The notes: generated by a model from the letters alone, not told the origin. A DNA stretch of 64,000 nt from Arenibacter hampyeongensis (GCF_002909255.1 NZ_PIOB01000004.1:1-64000), one strand, 5' to 3'; counted from the first letter of the stretch, positions 10,333 to 19,425 are shown. Numbers and translations are program-made.

Positions 10333-11781
10333 TTAGTAATATGTATACCTGCGAACTTTGGCGATGTACTTGGCAAGACGTATTACCTGATGTGAATACC
10401 CAAATTCATTGTCATACCAGATATACAGTACCAAGTTCTTTCCGTCTTCAGATACTATGGTTGCCGTACTGTCATATATGGCTGGTGCAGATGTGCCAAC
10501 TATGTCTGTTGAAACCAGTTCATTGCTCAAGGAATACTTTATTTGTTCCACCAGATCACCTTCCAAGGCATATTTTTTGACTATGGTGTTCAATGCTGCT
10601 TTTGAGGTTTTGTTTTTTATCTCCAAATTCAATATCGCCAAAGAGCCGTTTGGCACGGGTACCCTAATGGCATTTGATGTCAACTTGCCTGCCAACTGGG
10701 GAAGGGCCTTGGCCACGGCCTTTCCGGCACCTGTTTCCGTAATTACCATATTGAGTGCAGCCGCTCTACCTCGTCTATATTTTCCGTGCATATTATCTAC
10801 CAAATTTTGATCATTGGTATAGGCATGAATAGTTTCTATATGTCCTTTTATTATTTCCAAAGAATCGTCCACCACTTTTAATATAGGCGTTATGGCATTT
10901 GTGGTACAGGAGGCAGCAGAAAATATTTTTACAATGTCCGGGTCAAATTCCGTGTGGTTAACCCCATGAACAACGTTGGGGATCTCCTTGCCTGGGGCCG
11001 TTAGTAGTACCTGGCCACTCCCTTTGGACTTTAGATGTCGACTCAAGGCTTCTTTATCCCTAAAGGCTCCAGTGTTATCTATGATCAGGGCATTGTTAAT
11101 TCCGTGTAGCGTATAGTCTATGTCCTCTGGACATTCCGCGCTAATAATATGAACGGTAGTTCCGTTAATGGACATGGCACTGTTTTTAAAGTCCACATCA
11201 ACAGTTCCCATAAATTGTCCGTGAATGGAATCGGTTCTTAACAAGTTTGCCCTTTTTTCCAGTATTTCGGGCGTAAGGTTGCCCCTTGTTACAATGGCTC
11301 TAAGCCTTAACTGATTACCTTTGCCGGTTTTTGCCATTAATTCCCTCGCCAATAATCTACCAATTCTTCCGAAACCGTATAGCACCACATCTTTGGGTAT
11401 TATTTCATTACTGGATTTGGCGCTTTTTAGCTTATCGATTACAAATGCCTTTACATCATTATAATTATTGTCCTCGGAATGATATTCATAAGTGAGTTTT
11501 CCGATGTCCAGTTTTGAAGGTGGCAATTGTATGTCGTAAATAGTTCTTAATATTTCGACCGAATCGAAAATTGAAATTGGTTTTTGAACAAATTCGCCTG
11601 CATACTCATGTAGGTTTATAATGTCGCTTACGTTCTTATCAATAACCTGATTTTTAAATAGCACTATTTCTATGGACTTGTCGTACCATAAATCACTGGC
11701 AATTTTAATGAATTCGGTGGTAGCCTTCCTTCTGTCTGCTTGGAAGGCCAATTCCTTTTCATATAATTTTGTAGGGCTCAT
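10333..11781 (-). CDS. gap: Glyceraldehyde-3-phosphate dehydrogenase, long form
   Basis: A 482-residue NAD(P)-dependent GAPDH acting in glycolysis/gluconeogenesis. A roughly 130-residue N-terminal extension precedes the Rossmann motif YGFGRIGR (135-142). The catalytic cysteine is Cys292 in SAASCTTNA and the catalytic histidine is His319 in IHAYTNDQ. The phosphate-binding and C-terminal motifs RRGRAAALNMV, RVPVPNGS and WYDNEFGYSHQV are all intact. Canonical GAPDH is about 335 residues; the extension is seen in a Bacteroidota long-form group. The gene stands alone between non-coding gaps. Confidence 0.95.
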   Translation of the reverse strand: MSPTKLYEKELAFQADRRKATTEFIKIASDLWYDKSIEIVLFKNQVIDKNVSDIINLHEYAGEFVQKPISIFDSVEILRTIYDIQLPPSKLDIGKLTYEYHSEDNNYNDVKAFVIDKLKSAKSSNEIIPKDVVLYGFGRIGRLLARELMAKTGKGNQLRLRAIVTRGNLTPEILEKRANLLRTDSIHGQFMGTVDVDFKNSAMSINGTTVHIISAECPEDIDYTLHGINNALIIDNTGAFRDKEALSRHLKSKGSGQVLLTAPGKEIPNVVHGVNHTEFDPDIVKIFSAASCTTNAITPILKVVDDSLEIIKGHIETIHAYTNDQNLVDNMHGKYRRGRAAALNMVITETGAGKAVAKALPQLAGKLTSNAIRVPVPNGSLAILNLEIKNKTSKAALNTIVKKYALEGDLVEQIKYSLSNELVSTDIVGTSAPAIYDSTATIVSEDGKNLVLYIWYDNEFGYSHQVIRLAKYIAKVRRYTYY

Positions 11782-11859
11782 AGGTTTTTGTCGATTTGCT
11801 GGATTTTGGGTAAAATTATAGATTTCAAACGTTTTCGTAAAAAAATATATGCATAAAAA

Positions 11860-11881
11860 AAGCGCCCCATTCGGGACGCTT
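11860..11881 (-). terminator. Terminator hairpin after the HtrA gene
   Basis: AGCGCCCC (11861-11868) pairs with GGGACGCT (11873-11880) apart from one mismatch, and is followed on the minus strand by a T-run (TTTTTTT). It lies 17 bases past the protease stop codon. Confidence 0.8.
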
Positions 11882-11897
11882 GTCTATACTGCAAATA

Positions 11898-13292
11898 TTA
11901 TTGAATTATTAGTCGTTCTTTTTCTCCTTTTTTATTCAGCATGGTGATACTTGACCTATCATACCTAGAGATTTTGCCGAACTTGTTTTTGGCATCCTGT
12001 ATATCAATTATTTCCTCATCCCCAAAGGAAAGTAAAACTTTTCCTTCGAAACCATAATTTCTATATGTTTCGGGGACTCCTATAATTTTAACGCCTTTCT
12101 TGGTCTTAAAGCTTTTTTTCTCATCCTCGGTCAGGTTTTTAACCTCAAAACCCAATACAGGAATAATGATGGTTTGCCTTTCTTTTAGCATTACAGGGAA
12201 GTCCAAACGCTCTTCACCGCGTAACACGGTGACCAATAATTCGTCCCCTGGTCTCTTGGAAGAGATGTATCCTATTAGGTCTGCGAATTTGTGGATTTCA
12301 ACATTATCGATATTTTTTATAATATCACCTTCTTTCAAATCAGCATCAAATGCTCCGGAATCTTCCTCAACGCCGGCTATATAGACTCCATCAATTTCGT
12401 TAATTCCATTTTCAACGGCATAAGGACTGTTCATAGGAACGGTATTGATACCTAAAATACCTTTCTGTACGTTGCCATATTCCATAATGTCCTCAACCAC
12501 TTTCTTTGCAATATTACTTGGTACCGCAAAAGAATATCCCACATAGGAGCCTGTTTGCGAGGTAATTGCAGTATTGATGCCTATAAGATCACCATTGGTG
12601 TTTACCAACGCACCACCACTATTGCCAGGGTTTACAGCTGCATCGGTTTGTATAAACGACTGGTCTAGACTGGCCAATGCCCTAGCTTTGGCACTAACTA
12701 TACCGGCTGTAACCGTAGAGGTTAAATTAAAAGGATTTCCCACGGCAAGTACCCATTCGCCTACCTTTGTATTGTCCGAATCCCCAAAAGCCAAATAAGG
12801 TAATTGTCGGTCAACTTTGATCTTAATAAGTGCAATATCAGAATTAGGGTCGGTGCCAATTAGCTCGGCATCATAGGTTTTATTATTATTTAAAGTAACC
12901 TGTAGTTGGTCGGCATTGGCAATTACGTGGTTATTGGTAACAATATATCCATCCTGTGAGATGATTACTCCAGAACCAGTACCCACCTGAGGTGTTGGAC
13001 TCCCACCATAGCCGTAAAAAAATTCCATAATATTGGATGGTCCTTTGCTGGCGGCTACATTTTTAACGTGTACCACAGCATTCACCGTGTTCTGGGCAGC
13101 CATGGTAAAATCAACCTCGTTAATTCCAGAGCCCAGGGCAGAGGTAGGGGTGTAGCTCGATGTAATCATGTTTGCCCCATTTTCCTGCTGAATTACTGCA
13201 TAATTTGGTTTCTCCAAAAAAAGTTTGTAAGCACCTAAAGTAATAGCACCTGCAAAAACAGAAACCAATAATAAACTTCCAAATTTCTTCAT
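11898..13292 (-). CDS. Do/DegQ-family periplasmic serine protease
   Basis: A 464-residue HtrA-type protease for envelope protein quality control. It has an N-terminal signal/anchor (about 5-22) and a trypsin-like domain with the triad His122 (NNHVIA), Asp152 (NSDIALI) and Ser225 (NPGNSGGAL). PDZ1 spans about 285-375 (GDIIKNIDN, RPGDELLVTVLRG) and a degenerate second PDZ reaches the C-terminus. The start at 13292 (MKKFGSLLLV) is preferred because the 29 codons upstream in the same frame would bury the signal peptide. It diverges from dapF across a 127-base gap. Confidence 0.94.
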   Translation of the reverse strand: MKKFGSLLLVSVFAGAITLGAYKLFLEKPNYAVIQQENGANMITSSYTPTSALGSGINEVDFTMAAQNTVNAVVHVKNVAASKGPSNIMEFFYGYGGSPTPQVGTGSGVIISQDGYIVTNNHVIANADQLQVTLNNNKTYDAELIGTDPNSDIALIKIKVDRQLPYLAFGDSDNTKVGEWVLAVGNPFNLTSTVTAGIVSAKARALASLDQSFIQTDAAVNPGNSGGALVNTNGDLIGINTAITSQTGSYVGYSFAVPSNIAKKVVEDIMEYGNVQKGILGINTVPMNSPYAVENGINEIDGVYIAGVEEDSGAFDADLKEGDIIKNIDNVEIHKFADLIGYISSKRPGDELLVTVLRGEERLDFPVMLKERQTIIIPVLGFEVKNLTEDEKKSFKTKKGVKIIGVPETYRNYGFEGKVLLSFGDEEIIDIQDAKNKFGKISRYDRSSITMLNKKGEKERLIIQ

Positions 13293-13395
13293 AAAAACAT
13301 TTTTTTTAATTCGCTGATGTAAAATTAACACAATTCCATACCAATTATTTGGCTTTAACGAGTTTTTAACTGATAACAAAACCTTAATAAAATTA

Positions 13396-13403
13396 TATCT
13401 TTG
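13396..13403 (+). promoter_or_regulatory. Predicted -7 promoter element for dapF
   Basis: TATCTTTG matches TAnnTTTG exactly, 16 bases upstream of the dapF ATG, predicting a very short leader. No strong -33 TTG is seen. Confidence 0.6.
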
Positions 13404-13419
13404 CCTCTTAAATTACGAT

Positions 13420-14202
13420 ATGCTATTAAATTTTTATAAATATCAGGGAACGGGAAATGACTTTGTGATGATCGATAATCGTCAGGATGTGTTTCCAAAG
13501 GACAATGTTGAGTTGGTCTCATTTTTATGCGATAGAAGATTTGGTATTGGTGCCGATGGGCTTATTTTACTGGAAAATGATAAGACAGCGGATTTTAAAA
13601 TGGTCTACTACAATTCAGACGGTAGACAAAGTTCCATGTGCGGCAATGGTGGTAGGTGTATCGTAGCCTTTGCCAATTACTTGGGGATTGTGGATAAAAA
13701 CACCTCCTTTTTAGCAGTCGACGGACTTCATAATGCCACAATAGATAATGGTATTGTTAGTCTGCAAATGCAGGATGTTAAGGAAATAAAGGAAAAACCC
13801 AATTCTTTGTTTTTAAATACGGGTTCCCCACATCACGTTCAATTGGTGGACGGACTCCAGGATTTTAATGTTCGCAAGGAAGGAAAAAAGTTGCGTTACG
13901 GATTATACGGCGAGCAAGGCAGTAACATTAACTTTGTAGCTTTGGCCGGAGAGGACACTTTTAATGTGAGGACCTACGAGCGTGGAGTAGAAGATGAAAC
14001 CTTATCTTGTGGAACGGGAGTTACTGCAGTTGCCTTGGCAATGCACCATTCGGGTAAAACCAATGGTGATACTGTAAAAATTGTTACGCCGGGGGGTAAC
14101 TTGGAAGTTAAGTTTCAAAGTAAGGAAAATGGGTATAACCAGATATGGTTGACCGGTCCTGCACAACTTGTTTTTAAAGGAGGGGTAAATGTTGGGACTT
14201 AA
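13420..14202 (+). CDS. dapF: Diaminopimelate epimerase
   Basis: A 260-residue PLP-independent epimerase converting LL- to meso-diaminopimelate for lysine and peptidoglycan synthesis. The two catalytic cysteines are present: Cys74 in MCGNGGR and Cys195 in LSCGTGVTA. The N-terminus FYKYQGTGNDFVMIDN is the family signature. It is first in a tight run with a GNAT gene (14-base overlap) and mltG, which fits a cell-wall theme. Confidence 0.97.
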   Translation: MLLNFYKYQGTGNDFVMIDNRQDVFPKDNVELVSFLCDRRFGIGADGLILLENDKTADFKMVYYNSDGRQSSMCGNGGRCIVAFANYLGIVDKNTSFLAVDGLHNATIDNGIVSLQMQDVKEIKEKPNSLFLNTGSPHHVQLVDGLQDFNVRKEGKKLRYGLYGEQGSNINFVALAGEDTFNVRTYERGVEDETLSCGTGVTAVALAMHHSGKTNGDTVKIVTPGGNLEVKFQSKENGYNQIWLTGPAQLVFKGGVNVGT

Positions 14203-14713
14203 GGGTGAAAACATATATTTAAGAGGCTTGGAGCCGGAAGATTTGGATTTTCTGTATCAGTTGGAGAACGATCCTGAAATTTGGGAAATAAGCGAGACCA
14301 CAGCACCTTATTCCAAACACGTATTAAAGCTTTATCTGGAAAATGCGCATAAAGATATTTATGAGGTAAAGCAATTACGGTTATGCATTTGTAATCTGAA
14401 AGGGACTGTAGTTGGTTTAATAGATTTGTTTGATTTCGACCCCAAGAATTTAAGGGTGGGAATGGGAATTATCGTGAGTAGTAAAATTGACAGGAACAAG
14501 GGGGTAGGTGCCGAAGCCATTACCATACTCTGTAATTATGCTTTTTCAGTTTTGGGAATGAGACAAATTTATGCCAATGTATTGGAGGATAATGCTCCCA
14601 GTATACATTTGTTTTCTAAACTTGGGTTCCAGAAAGTAGGGATAAAAAGGGATTGGATTTATTCCAATGGTACTTTTAAAAATGAAATCTTGTTTCAAAA
14701 GATAAATAGCTAA
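14189..14713 (+). CDS. GNAT N-acetyltransferase, RimJ/RimL type
   Basis: A 174-residue acetyltransferase of the RimJ/RimL-like GNAT subgroup: YLRGLEPEDLDFLYQLEND at the N-terminus, the acetyl-CoA-binding area around RNKGVGAEAITILCNYAF (about 111-128), and NAPSIHLFSKLGF near 134-146. The ATG overlaps dapF by 14 bases and is preceded by AAAGGAGG (14176-14183), an unusually strong Shine-Dalgarno sequence for this phylum that lies inside dapF and fixes this start. Its stop shares one base with the mltG ATG. The substrate is unknown; many relatives modify ribosomal proteins, antibiotics or sugars. Confidence 0.85.
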   Translation: MLGLKGENIYLRGLEPEDLDFLYQLENDPEIWEISETTAPYSKHVLKLYLENAHKDIYEVKQLRLCICNLKGTVVGLIDLFDFDPKNLRVGMGIIVSSKIDRNKGVGAEAITILCNYAFSVLGMRQIYANVLEDNAPSIHLFSKLGFQKVGIKRDWIYSNGTFKNEILFQKINS

Positions 14714-15756
14714 TGTATATAAAGAAAATTTTACTGGTTATTGTTATTGTGGGAATGTTGATTGGTGGTGCCTTCGCATATATGGTTTACACCGCCTTTT
14801 TTATACCAAACACCCAATTTAACGACGAGGTTGCCTATGTCTATATTCCTTCAGATTCAAACTTTGAACAGCTAAAGGGAATTGTGGACCCACTATTGAA
14901 GGATATGAAAACTTTTGGATCTGCTGCGGATAAAAAGGGCTATAGTGATAATGTAAAGGCTGGAAAATATGCCATAAAAAAGGGAATGAACAATAACGAT
15001 ATTGTAAATTCCCTACGAAGTGGCAATATTCCTGTTAAGGTCGCTTTTAACAATCAGGAAACCTTGGCGGATTTAGCTGGTAGAATATCCCTTCAGATAG
15101 AAGCGGATAGCATCAGTTTGTTGAGTCACTTTATGGATCAAGAGTTTTTAAAAACAAAGGGGTTTAATGATAAGACAGCGCTGTCCATGTATATTCCCAA
15201 CAGTTATGAGTTTTTCTGGAATACATCTGCTGAAGGCTTTAAAGAAAGGATGTTCAAGGAATACACTAGATTTTGGAACGATAGTCGCCAAGCTAAGGCG
15301 AAGGCTTTGGGACTAAATTCTTCGGAAGTGATCACTTTGGCTTCCATTGTACATAAGGAGACGGCAAAAGTAGATGAAAGACCAAGGGTGGCCGGTGTGT
15401 ATCTCAACCGATTGAGAACTGGGATGATGCTTCAGGCAGATCCCACAGTAATCTATGCCATAAAACTTCATACGGGTAATTTTGATACCATCATAAAAAG
15501 GGTGCTGTACAAGGATTTGGAATTGGACTCCCCTTATAATACCTATAAGGTAACCGGTTTGCCTCCGGGACCTATTGCCATGCCAGATATTTCGGCAATC
15601 GATGCCGTTTTAAATCCGGAAAGGCATGAATATTATTACTTCGTTGCCAATGTGGAAAACTTTGGTTATCACAAGTTTGCGAAAACATTGGCGCAACATA
15701 ACCGCAATAAAGAGCAGTATATCCGATGGATCAATAGTCAAAAGATCAACCGGTGA
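14713..15756 (+). CDS. mltG: Endolytic peptidoglycan transglycosylase MltG
   Basis: A 347-residue inner-membrane lytic transglycosylase that cuts nascent glycan strands and so limits their length. A single N-terminal membrane helix (about 5-26) is followed by a LysM-like region and the YceG domain. The catalytic glutamate is Glu216 in SIVHKETAK, and the substrate-binding block is MMLQADPTVIYA (238-249) with GLPPGPIAMP further on. It overlaps the GNAT stop by one base (TAATG), showing co-translation with dapF and the GNAT gene. Confidence 0.95.
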   Translation: MYIKKILLVIVIVGMLIGGAFAYMVYTAFFIPNTQFNDEVAYVYIPSDSNFEQLKGIVDPLLKDMKTFGSAADKKGYSDNVKAGKYAIKKGMNNNDIVNSLRSGNIPVKVAFNNQETLADLAGRISLQIEADSISLLSHFMDQEFLKTKGFNDKTALSMYIPNSYEFFWNTSAEGFKERMFKEYTRFWNDSRQAKAKALGLNSSEVITLASIVHKETAKVDERPRVAGVYLNRLRTGMMLQADPTVIYAIKLHTGNFDTIIKRVLYKDLELDSPYNTYKVTGLPPGPIAMPDISAIDAVLNPERHEYYYFVANVENFGYHKFAKTLAQHNRNKEQYIRWINSQKINR

Positions 15757-15849
15757 GCCAATGGTCCTTAAATTTGTGTCATTTATCCAATATTTATAAC
15801 ATTTTGTACAAAGTTGCGTTAAAGTGGGTCGGTTTTTAAAAAACGGGCA

Positions 15850-15857
15850 TATCTTTG
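15850..15857 (+). promoter_or_regulatory. Predicted -7 promoter element for the lysozyme-like gene
   Basis: TATCTTTG, an exact TAnnTTTG match, lies 57 bases upstream of the ATG at 15914 in the 157-base gap after mltG. Confidence 0.55.
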
Positions 15858-15913
15858 TAAAGTGAAATTTAAGCAAACCCTTTTTTGGTTGTAAGTCTTA
15901 AGAAAACAAAAAT

Positions 15914-16543
15914 ATGAGAAAGTGGACAAGTTATTTGTTCCCCGTTATCATGATTTTTATTTTTATTAGTTATGGGTTTAAGCCAGTAAAAATGGTTATT
16001 CCTGAGGCTTTTAGAGTAAATGGACCTACCGAAGTTTTGTATCCCAAACACAAAACTGTTTTAAAAACGACTATGGCTGCGCCACCCTTTTTAGGAACAT
16101 CCTATAATGGGTTTAAAGAGGCATTAGCCTTTAAGGAATCTCAAGGAAATTATTTTACTACCAACGCATTAGGTTATTTAGGAAAGTATCAATTTGGTAT
16201 TGGTACCCTGGAACTACTTGGTGTTTACAACGCTACATTATTTCTAAACGATCCAGTTCTGCAAGAAAGGGTATTTCATACCAATCTTTCAAGGAATAAG
16301 TGGATTTTGAGAAGGGATATTAAACGTTTTGTTGGCGTAGTAATTAATGGTCAGGAGATTACGGAATCGGGTATTCTAGCTGCTGCACATTTGGCAGGGG
16401 CGGGGAATGTAAAAAAGTATTTACGGTCCTATGGGGAATTAAATGTGGATGACGACTTTGGTTCGTCCGTTTCATATTACATCAAAAAATTCTCAGGTTA
16501 TGATATTTCCCATGTAACCCCCAAAAGAAATCCAAGAATATAA
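15914..16543 (+). CDS. Exported lysozyme-like (putative lytic transglycosylase) protein
   Basis: A 209-residue protein with an N-terminal signal/anchor (about 7-24), then a lysozyme-like module. ALAFKESQGNY places a candidate catalytic Glu at residue 75, followed by NALGYLGKYQFG (85-96) and ESGILAAAHLAGAGNVKKYL near the C-terminal third. Glu followed by Ser, the GxYQFG segment and the AAHLAGAGNV helix resemble soluble lytic transglycosylase and phage muramidase folds. It probably cleaves peptidoglycan in the periplasm, consistent with mltG just upstream, but it has its own promoter and terminator. No peptidoglycan-binding LysM repeat is seen. Confidence 0.7.
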   Translation: MRKWTSYLFPVIMIFIFISYGFKPVKMVIPEAFRVNGPTEVLYPKHKTVLKTTMAAPPFLGTSYNGFKEALAFKESQGNYFTTNALGYLGKYQFGIGTLELLGVYNATLFLNDPVLQERVFHTNLSRNKWILRRDIKRFVGVVINGQEITESGILAAAHLAGAGNVKKYLRSYGELNVDDDFGSSVSYYIKKFSGYDISHVTPKRNPRI

Positions 16544-16570
16544 AGAGTTTATAATTATGAAAATGGAAGG

Positions 16571-16598
16571 ACCCTGGCAATATTGCTAGGGTTTTTTT
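16571..16598 (+). terminator. Intrinsic terminator after the lysozyme-like gene
   Basis: ACCCTGGCAA (16571-16580) pairs with TTGCTAGGGT (16583-16592), including one G-U pair, followed by six T on the plus strand. It sits between convergent genes and overlaps the end of the next one. Confidence 0.85.
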
Positions 16599-17319
16599 AT
16601 GCGTGAATAATGAAAATAGTGGGTCTTTTATGAAGATCCACCGAAGCTCTTTGCCAATCTGCAACCTGTTTGGTGGCGATAAATTCTGTGGGAAGGGTAA
16701 TGTCACAGGCAATGCAAACCAAAGTTTGGGGGGAGAGTGATTTTATTAATTCGGCCAGCAGTTTATCGTTTCTATAAGGTGTTTCAATGAATATTTGTGA
16801 TTGATCAAAATCCCTAGATAGTTTTTCAAACTTCTTGATGCTTTTTTTTCTTTCCCCTGCCTCTATGGGAAGATAGCCATTAAAAGCAAAACTTTGACCA
16901 TTTAAACCACTGGCCATTAAGGCCAATAGGATAGAGGAGGGGCCTACCAAAGGCACAACCTGAATACCTTTTTGATGTGCAATTCGGACTATATCGGCGC
17001 CGGGATCGGCAATTCCAGGACAACCTGCTTCGGATAGTATGCCCACATTATACCCCTCAAAACAAGAGTCTAAAAAAGTGGGAAGGATTGCTGGCTCTGT
17101 AAATTTGTTTAGAAGGTTAATGTGTAAGCTGGGTTGGGATTTCTTAGAACTTATTTTTTTGATAAAGTGTCTAGCAGTTTTTTCATTTTCCACTATGTAG
17201 TGATCAATATGTTCAATGGTCCTTTTAATGGATATTGGTAGCACCTCCAAGGGTTCATTGTCGCCCAAGGTGGTTGGGATTAAATAGAGTTTGCCAATAT
17301 TGCCCATTGTTTGGTTCAT
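16597..17319 (-). CDS. Tetrapyrrole-methylase-family SAM methyltransferase, RsmI-like
   Basis: A 240-residue class III SAM-dependent methyltransferase resembling RsmI, which 2'-O-methylates C1402 of 16S rRNA. Visible motifs are LYLIPTTLGD near the N-terminus, GILSEAGCPGIADPGADIV (about 92-110), VVPLVGPSSILLALMASGLNG (about 116-136) and FIETPYRND (about 176-184). It is shorter than the standard 280-residue RsmI and starts with NIGKLYLIPT rather than a GxLYxVxTPIGN glycine-rich start, a known Bacteroidota variant. Met5 is an alternative start. It is 10 bases downstream of the tyrosine phosphatase gene. Confidence 0.85.
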   Translation of the reverse strand: MNQTMGNIGKLYLIPTTLGDNEPLEVLPISIKRTIEHIDHYIVENEKTARHFIKKISSKKSQPSLHINLLNKFTEPAILPTFLDSCFEGYNVGILSEAGCPGIADPGADIVRIAHQKGIQVVPLVGPSSILLALMASGLNGQSFAFNGYLPIEAGERKKSIKKFEKLSRDFDQSQIFIETPYRNDKLLAELIKSLSPQTLVCIACDITLPTEFIATKQVADWQRASVDLHKRPTIFIIHA

Positions 17320-17329
17320 AGGTATTACA

Positions 17330-17788
17330 TTATTTATGCATTAGGTCTTGGGCAATTAGGTTGCATGCCGAGTCTATTAAATGAAATATTTCTTCAAAAC
17401 CGTCGTCACCACCATAATAGGGGTCAGGAACTTCTTTGTTGGTAGTATTTGTTTTATAAAGCAGTAACTTCACTTTTGCTTTATCGTTCTTATTTTTGGC
17501 AAGGGCAATTACGTTTTCATAATTACTGTTGTCCATGGCAAAAATAAAATCAAAATCACTAAAATCTTTGAAGGTAAATTGCCTACAGCGTTGCTGGCTA
17601 ATATCGATCCCGTATCTTTTTGCTATCGAAATAGATCGATCATCCGGTTTTTTTCCAATATGATAACTAGCTGTACCTGCCGAATCCACATGGAAATTTT
17701 CCTTATCCAGCTTGCTTTTTAGAATACCTTCGGCCAATGGCGACCTACATATATTCCCTAAGCAGACCATAAGGACTTTGGCACCCAT
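17330..17788 (-). CDS. Low molecular weight protein-tyrosine phosphatase
   Basis: A 152-residue LMW-PTP. The P-loop CX5R is C9-L-G-N-I-C-R15 followed by Ser16, and the general-acid Asp122 lies in the DPYYGG loop. It removes phosphate from tyrosine residues, often on bacterial tyrosine kinases controlling polysaccharide export, though no such kinase is nearby. It lies between dnaA (13 bases upstream) and rsmI-like (10 bases downstream) in one probable operon. Confidence 0.95.
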   Translation of the reverse strand: MGAKVLMVCLGNICRSPLAEGILKSKLDKENFHVDSAGTASYHIGKKPDDRSISIAKRYGIDISQQRCRQFTFKDFSDFDFIFAMDNSNYENVIALAKNKNDKAKVKLLLYKTNTTNKEVPDPYYGGDDGFEEIFHLIDSACNLIAQDLMHK

Positions 17789-17801
17789 ACTTATGTCAAT
17801 A

Positions 17802-19226
17802 TTAGGAAAACTTCTTTGTTAAGTCGTCTATGTATTTTCGGAACTGTTTGTCGGTTTCTGCCAGGTTATCCACAGTTTTGCAAGCGTGCAATACCGTAGC
17901 ATGGTCTCTTTTTCCAATTTGGGATCCAATACTTGCCAAGGAGGCCTTGGTGAATTTTTTAGCAAAGAACATGGCCAATTGTCTGGCTTGTACAATATGC
18001 CTTTTTCTGGTTTTTGACTGTAAAGTGGCCACATCCATTTCAAAATAGTCGGAAACCACTTTTTGGATATAATCTATGGACACTTCCCTTTTGGTGTTCT
18101 TTACGAATTTCTCCACGACCAGTTGGGCCAATTCAAGAGTAACTTCCTTCTTGTTGAAGGAGGACTGGGCAATTAGTGAAATTATGGCCCCTTCCAATTC
18201 CCGAATATTGGTTTTTATGTGTTTGGCAACGTAGTCTATGATATCTTCGGGCATTTCTACGCCATCTCGATACAATTTATTTTTTAAGATCGATATCCTT
18301 GTTTCGTAGTCGGGTGTTTGAAGTTCCGCTGACAATCCCCATTTAAAACGGGAAAGCAAACGCTGTTCTATGTCCTGCATATCAACAGGTGCCTTATCCG
18401 AAGTTAGGATTACTTGCTTTCCATTTTGGTGCAAATGATTAAAAATGTGGAAGAAAACATCCTGTGTTCCTGACTTACCTGACAGAAATTGTACGTCATC
18501 AATAATGAGCACATCGATCAATTGGTAGAAATGAATAAAATCGTTTCTAGTGTTCTTTTTTACGGACTCAATATATTGCTGGGTAAATTTTTCGGCAGAG
18601 ATGTAAAGTACCGTTCTTTCTGGGTATTTATCCTTTATCTCAACGCCTATGGCATGTGCCAAATGTGTTTTTCCCAAACCAACACCACCAAAAACCAGTA
18701 GTGGGTTAAAAGAGGTTCCACCGGGTTTATTGGCAACTGCCATGCCGGCCGACCTGGCCAACCTATTGGAATCACCTTCCAAGAAATTGTCGAAATTATA
18801 ACTTGGATTTAATTGGGACTCAATTTTTATGTTTCTTATCCCTGGAATTACAAAGGGATTCTTTAATTCCGGGTTTTTGGATTTTATGGCTACGTCCAAT
18901 TCTTGAGGCTCTACATGGGACCTATTGGAACTCGGTATTTTTTCTGTAAAAGGTTCGCGATTGCCATAGGTGTTTTCCATTTTAATGATGTACACCAATT
19001 TGGCGGTCTCACCCAATTCTTTGGTGAGCGCAACTTTTAATAGTTTAACGTAGTGCTCTTCCAGCCATTCATAAAAGAATTTACTAGGAACTTGAATGCT
19101 CAAGGCATTATCTGAAAGTTTAACAGGTTTTATTGGTTCGAACCAAGTTTTGAATGCCTGCGGTTGGATATTGTCTTTAATAAAGCCCAAACAATGGTTC
19201 CATACGGACGTTGCAGTAACACTCAT
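17802..19226 (-). CDS. dnaA: Chromosomal replication initiator protein DnaA
   Basis: A 474-residue DnaA. Domain I is at 1-85, a variable linker at about 86-135, and the AAA+ domain has Walker A GGVGLGKTH (180-188) and Walker B IIDDVQF (241-247). The C-terminal DNA-binding domain has the signature GKRDHATVLHACKTV near 440-455. It binds DnaA boxes and melts oriC. It is first in a minus-strand group with the tyrosine phosphatase and rsmI-like genes. The upstream region has only one weak DnaA-box-like site (TTGTTCACA), so no oriC is called here. Confidence 0.98.
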   Translation of the reverse strand: MSVTATSVWNHCLGFIKDNIQPQAFKTWFEPIKPVKLSDNALSIQVPSKFFYEWLEEHYVKLLKVALTKELGETAKLVYIIKMENTYGNREPFTEKIPSSNRSHVEPQELDVAIKSKNPELKNPFVIPGIRNIKIESQLNPSYNFDNFLEGDSNRLARSAGMAVANKPGGTSFNPLLVFGGVGLGKTHLAHAIGVEIKDKYPERTVLYISAEKFTQQYIESVKKNTRNDFIHFYQLIDVLIIDDVQFLSGKSGTQDVFFHIFNHLHQNGKQVILTSDKAPVDMQDIEQRLLSRFKWGLSAELQTPDYETRISILKNKLYRDGVEMPEDIIDYVAKHIKTNIRELEGAIISLIAQSSFNKKEVTLELAQLVVEKFVKNTKREVSIDYIQKVVSDYFEMDVATLQSKTRKRHIVQARQLAMFFAKKFTKASLASIGSQIGKRDHATVLHACKTVDNLAETDKQFRKYIDDLTKKFS

Positions 19227-19425
19227 TTTTAAAGTTTTCTTTTTTTTGGTTAGTGTAAATTACTGATGATATTCAGCCAGGTTAATTGGGATTATCAAGT
19301 GGGCAAATATGTGAACAAATATTCTAAAAAAAAAATCCAAAGAGGTTGAATTTTCGCTTTTTTTTTCTCATGTTGTACCACAAATTTTTCACACTTTTAA
19401 ATATAAAGGTTTTACACGGAATAAC

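Noticed and set aside
17866-17874. Perfect DnaA box TTATCCACA
   Set aside because: It is a single site inside dnaA coding sequence and is not part of a cluster. With one weak box upstream of dnaA there is not enough to call oriC.
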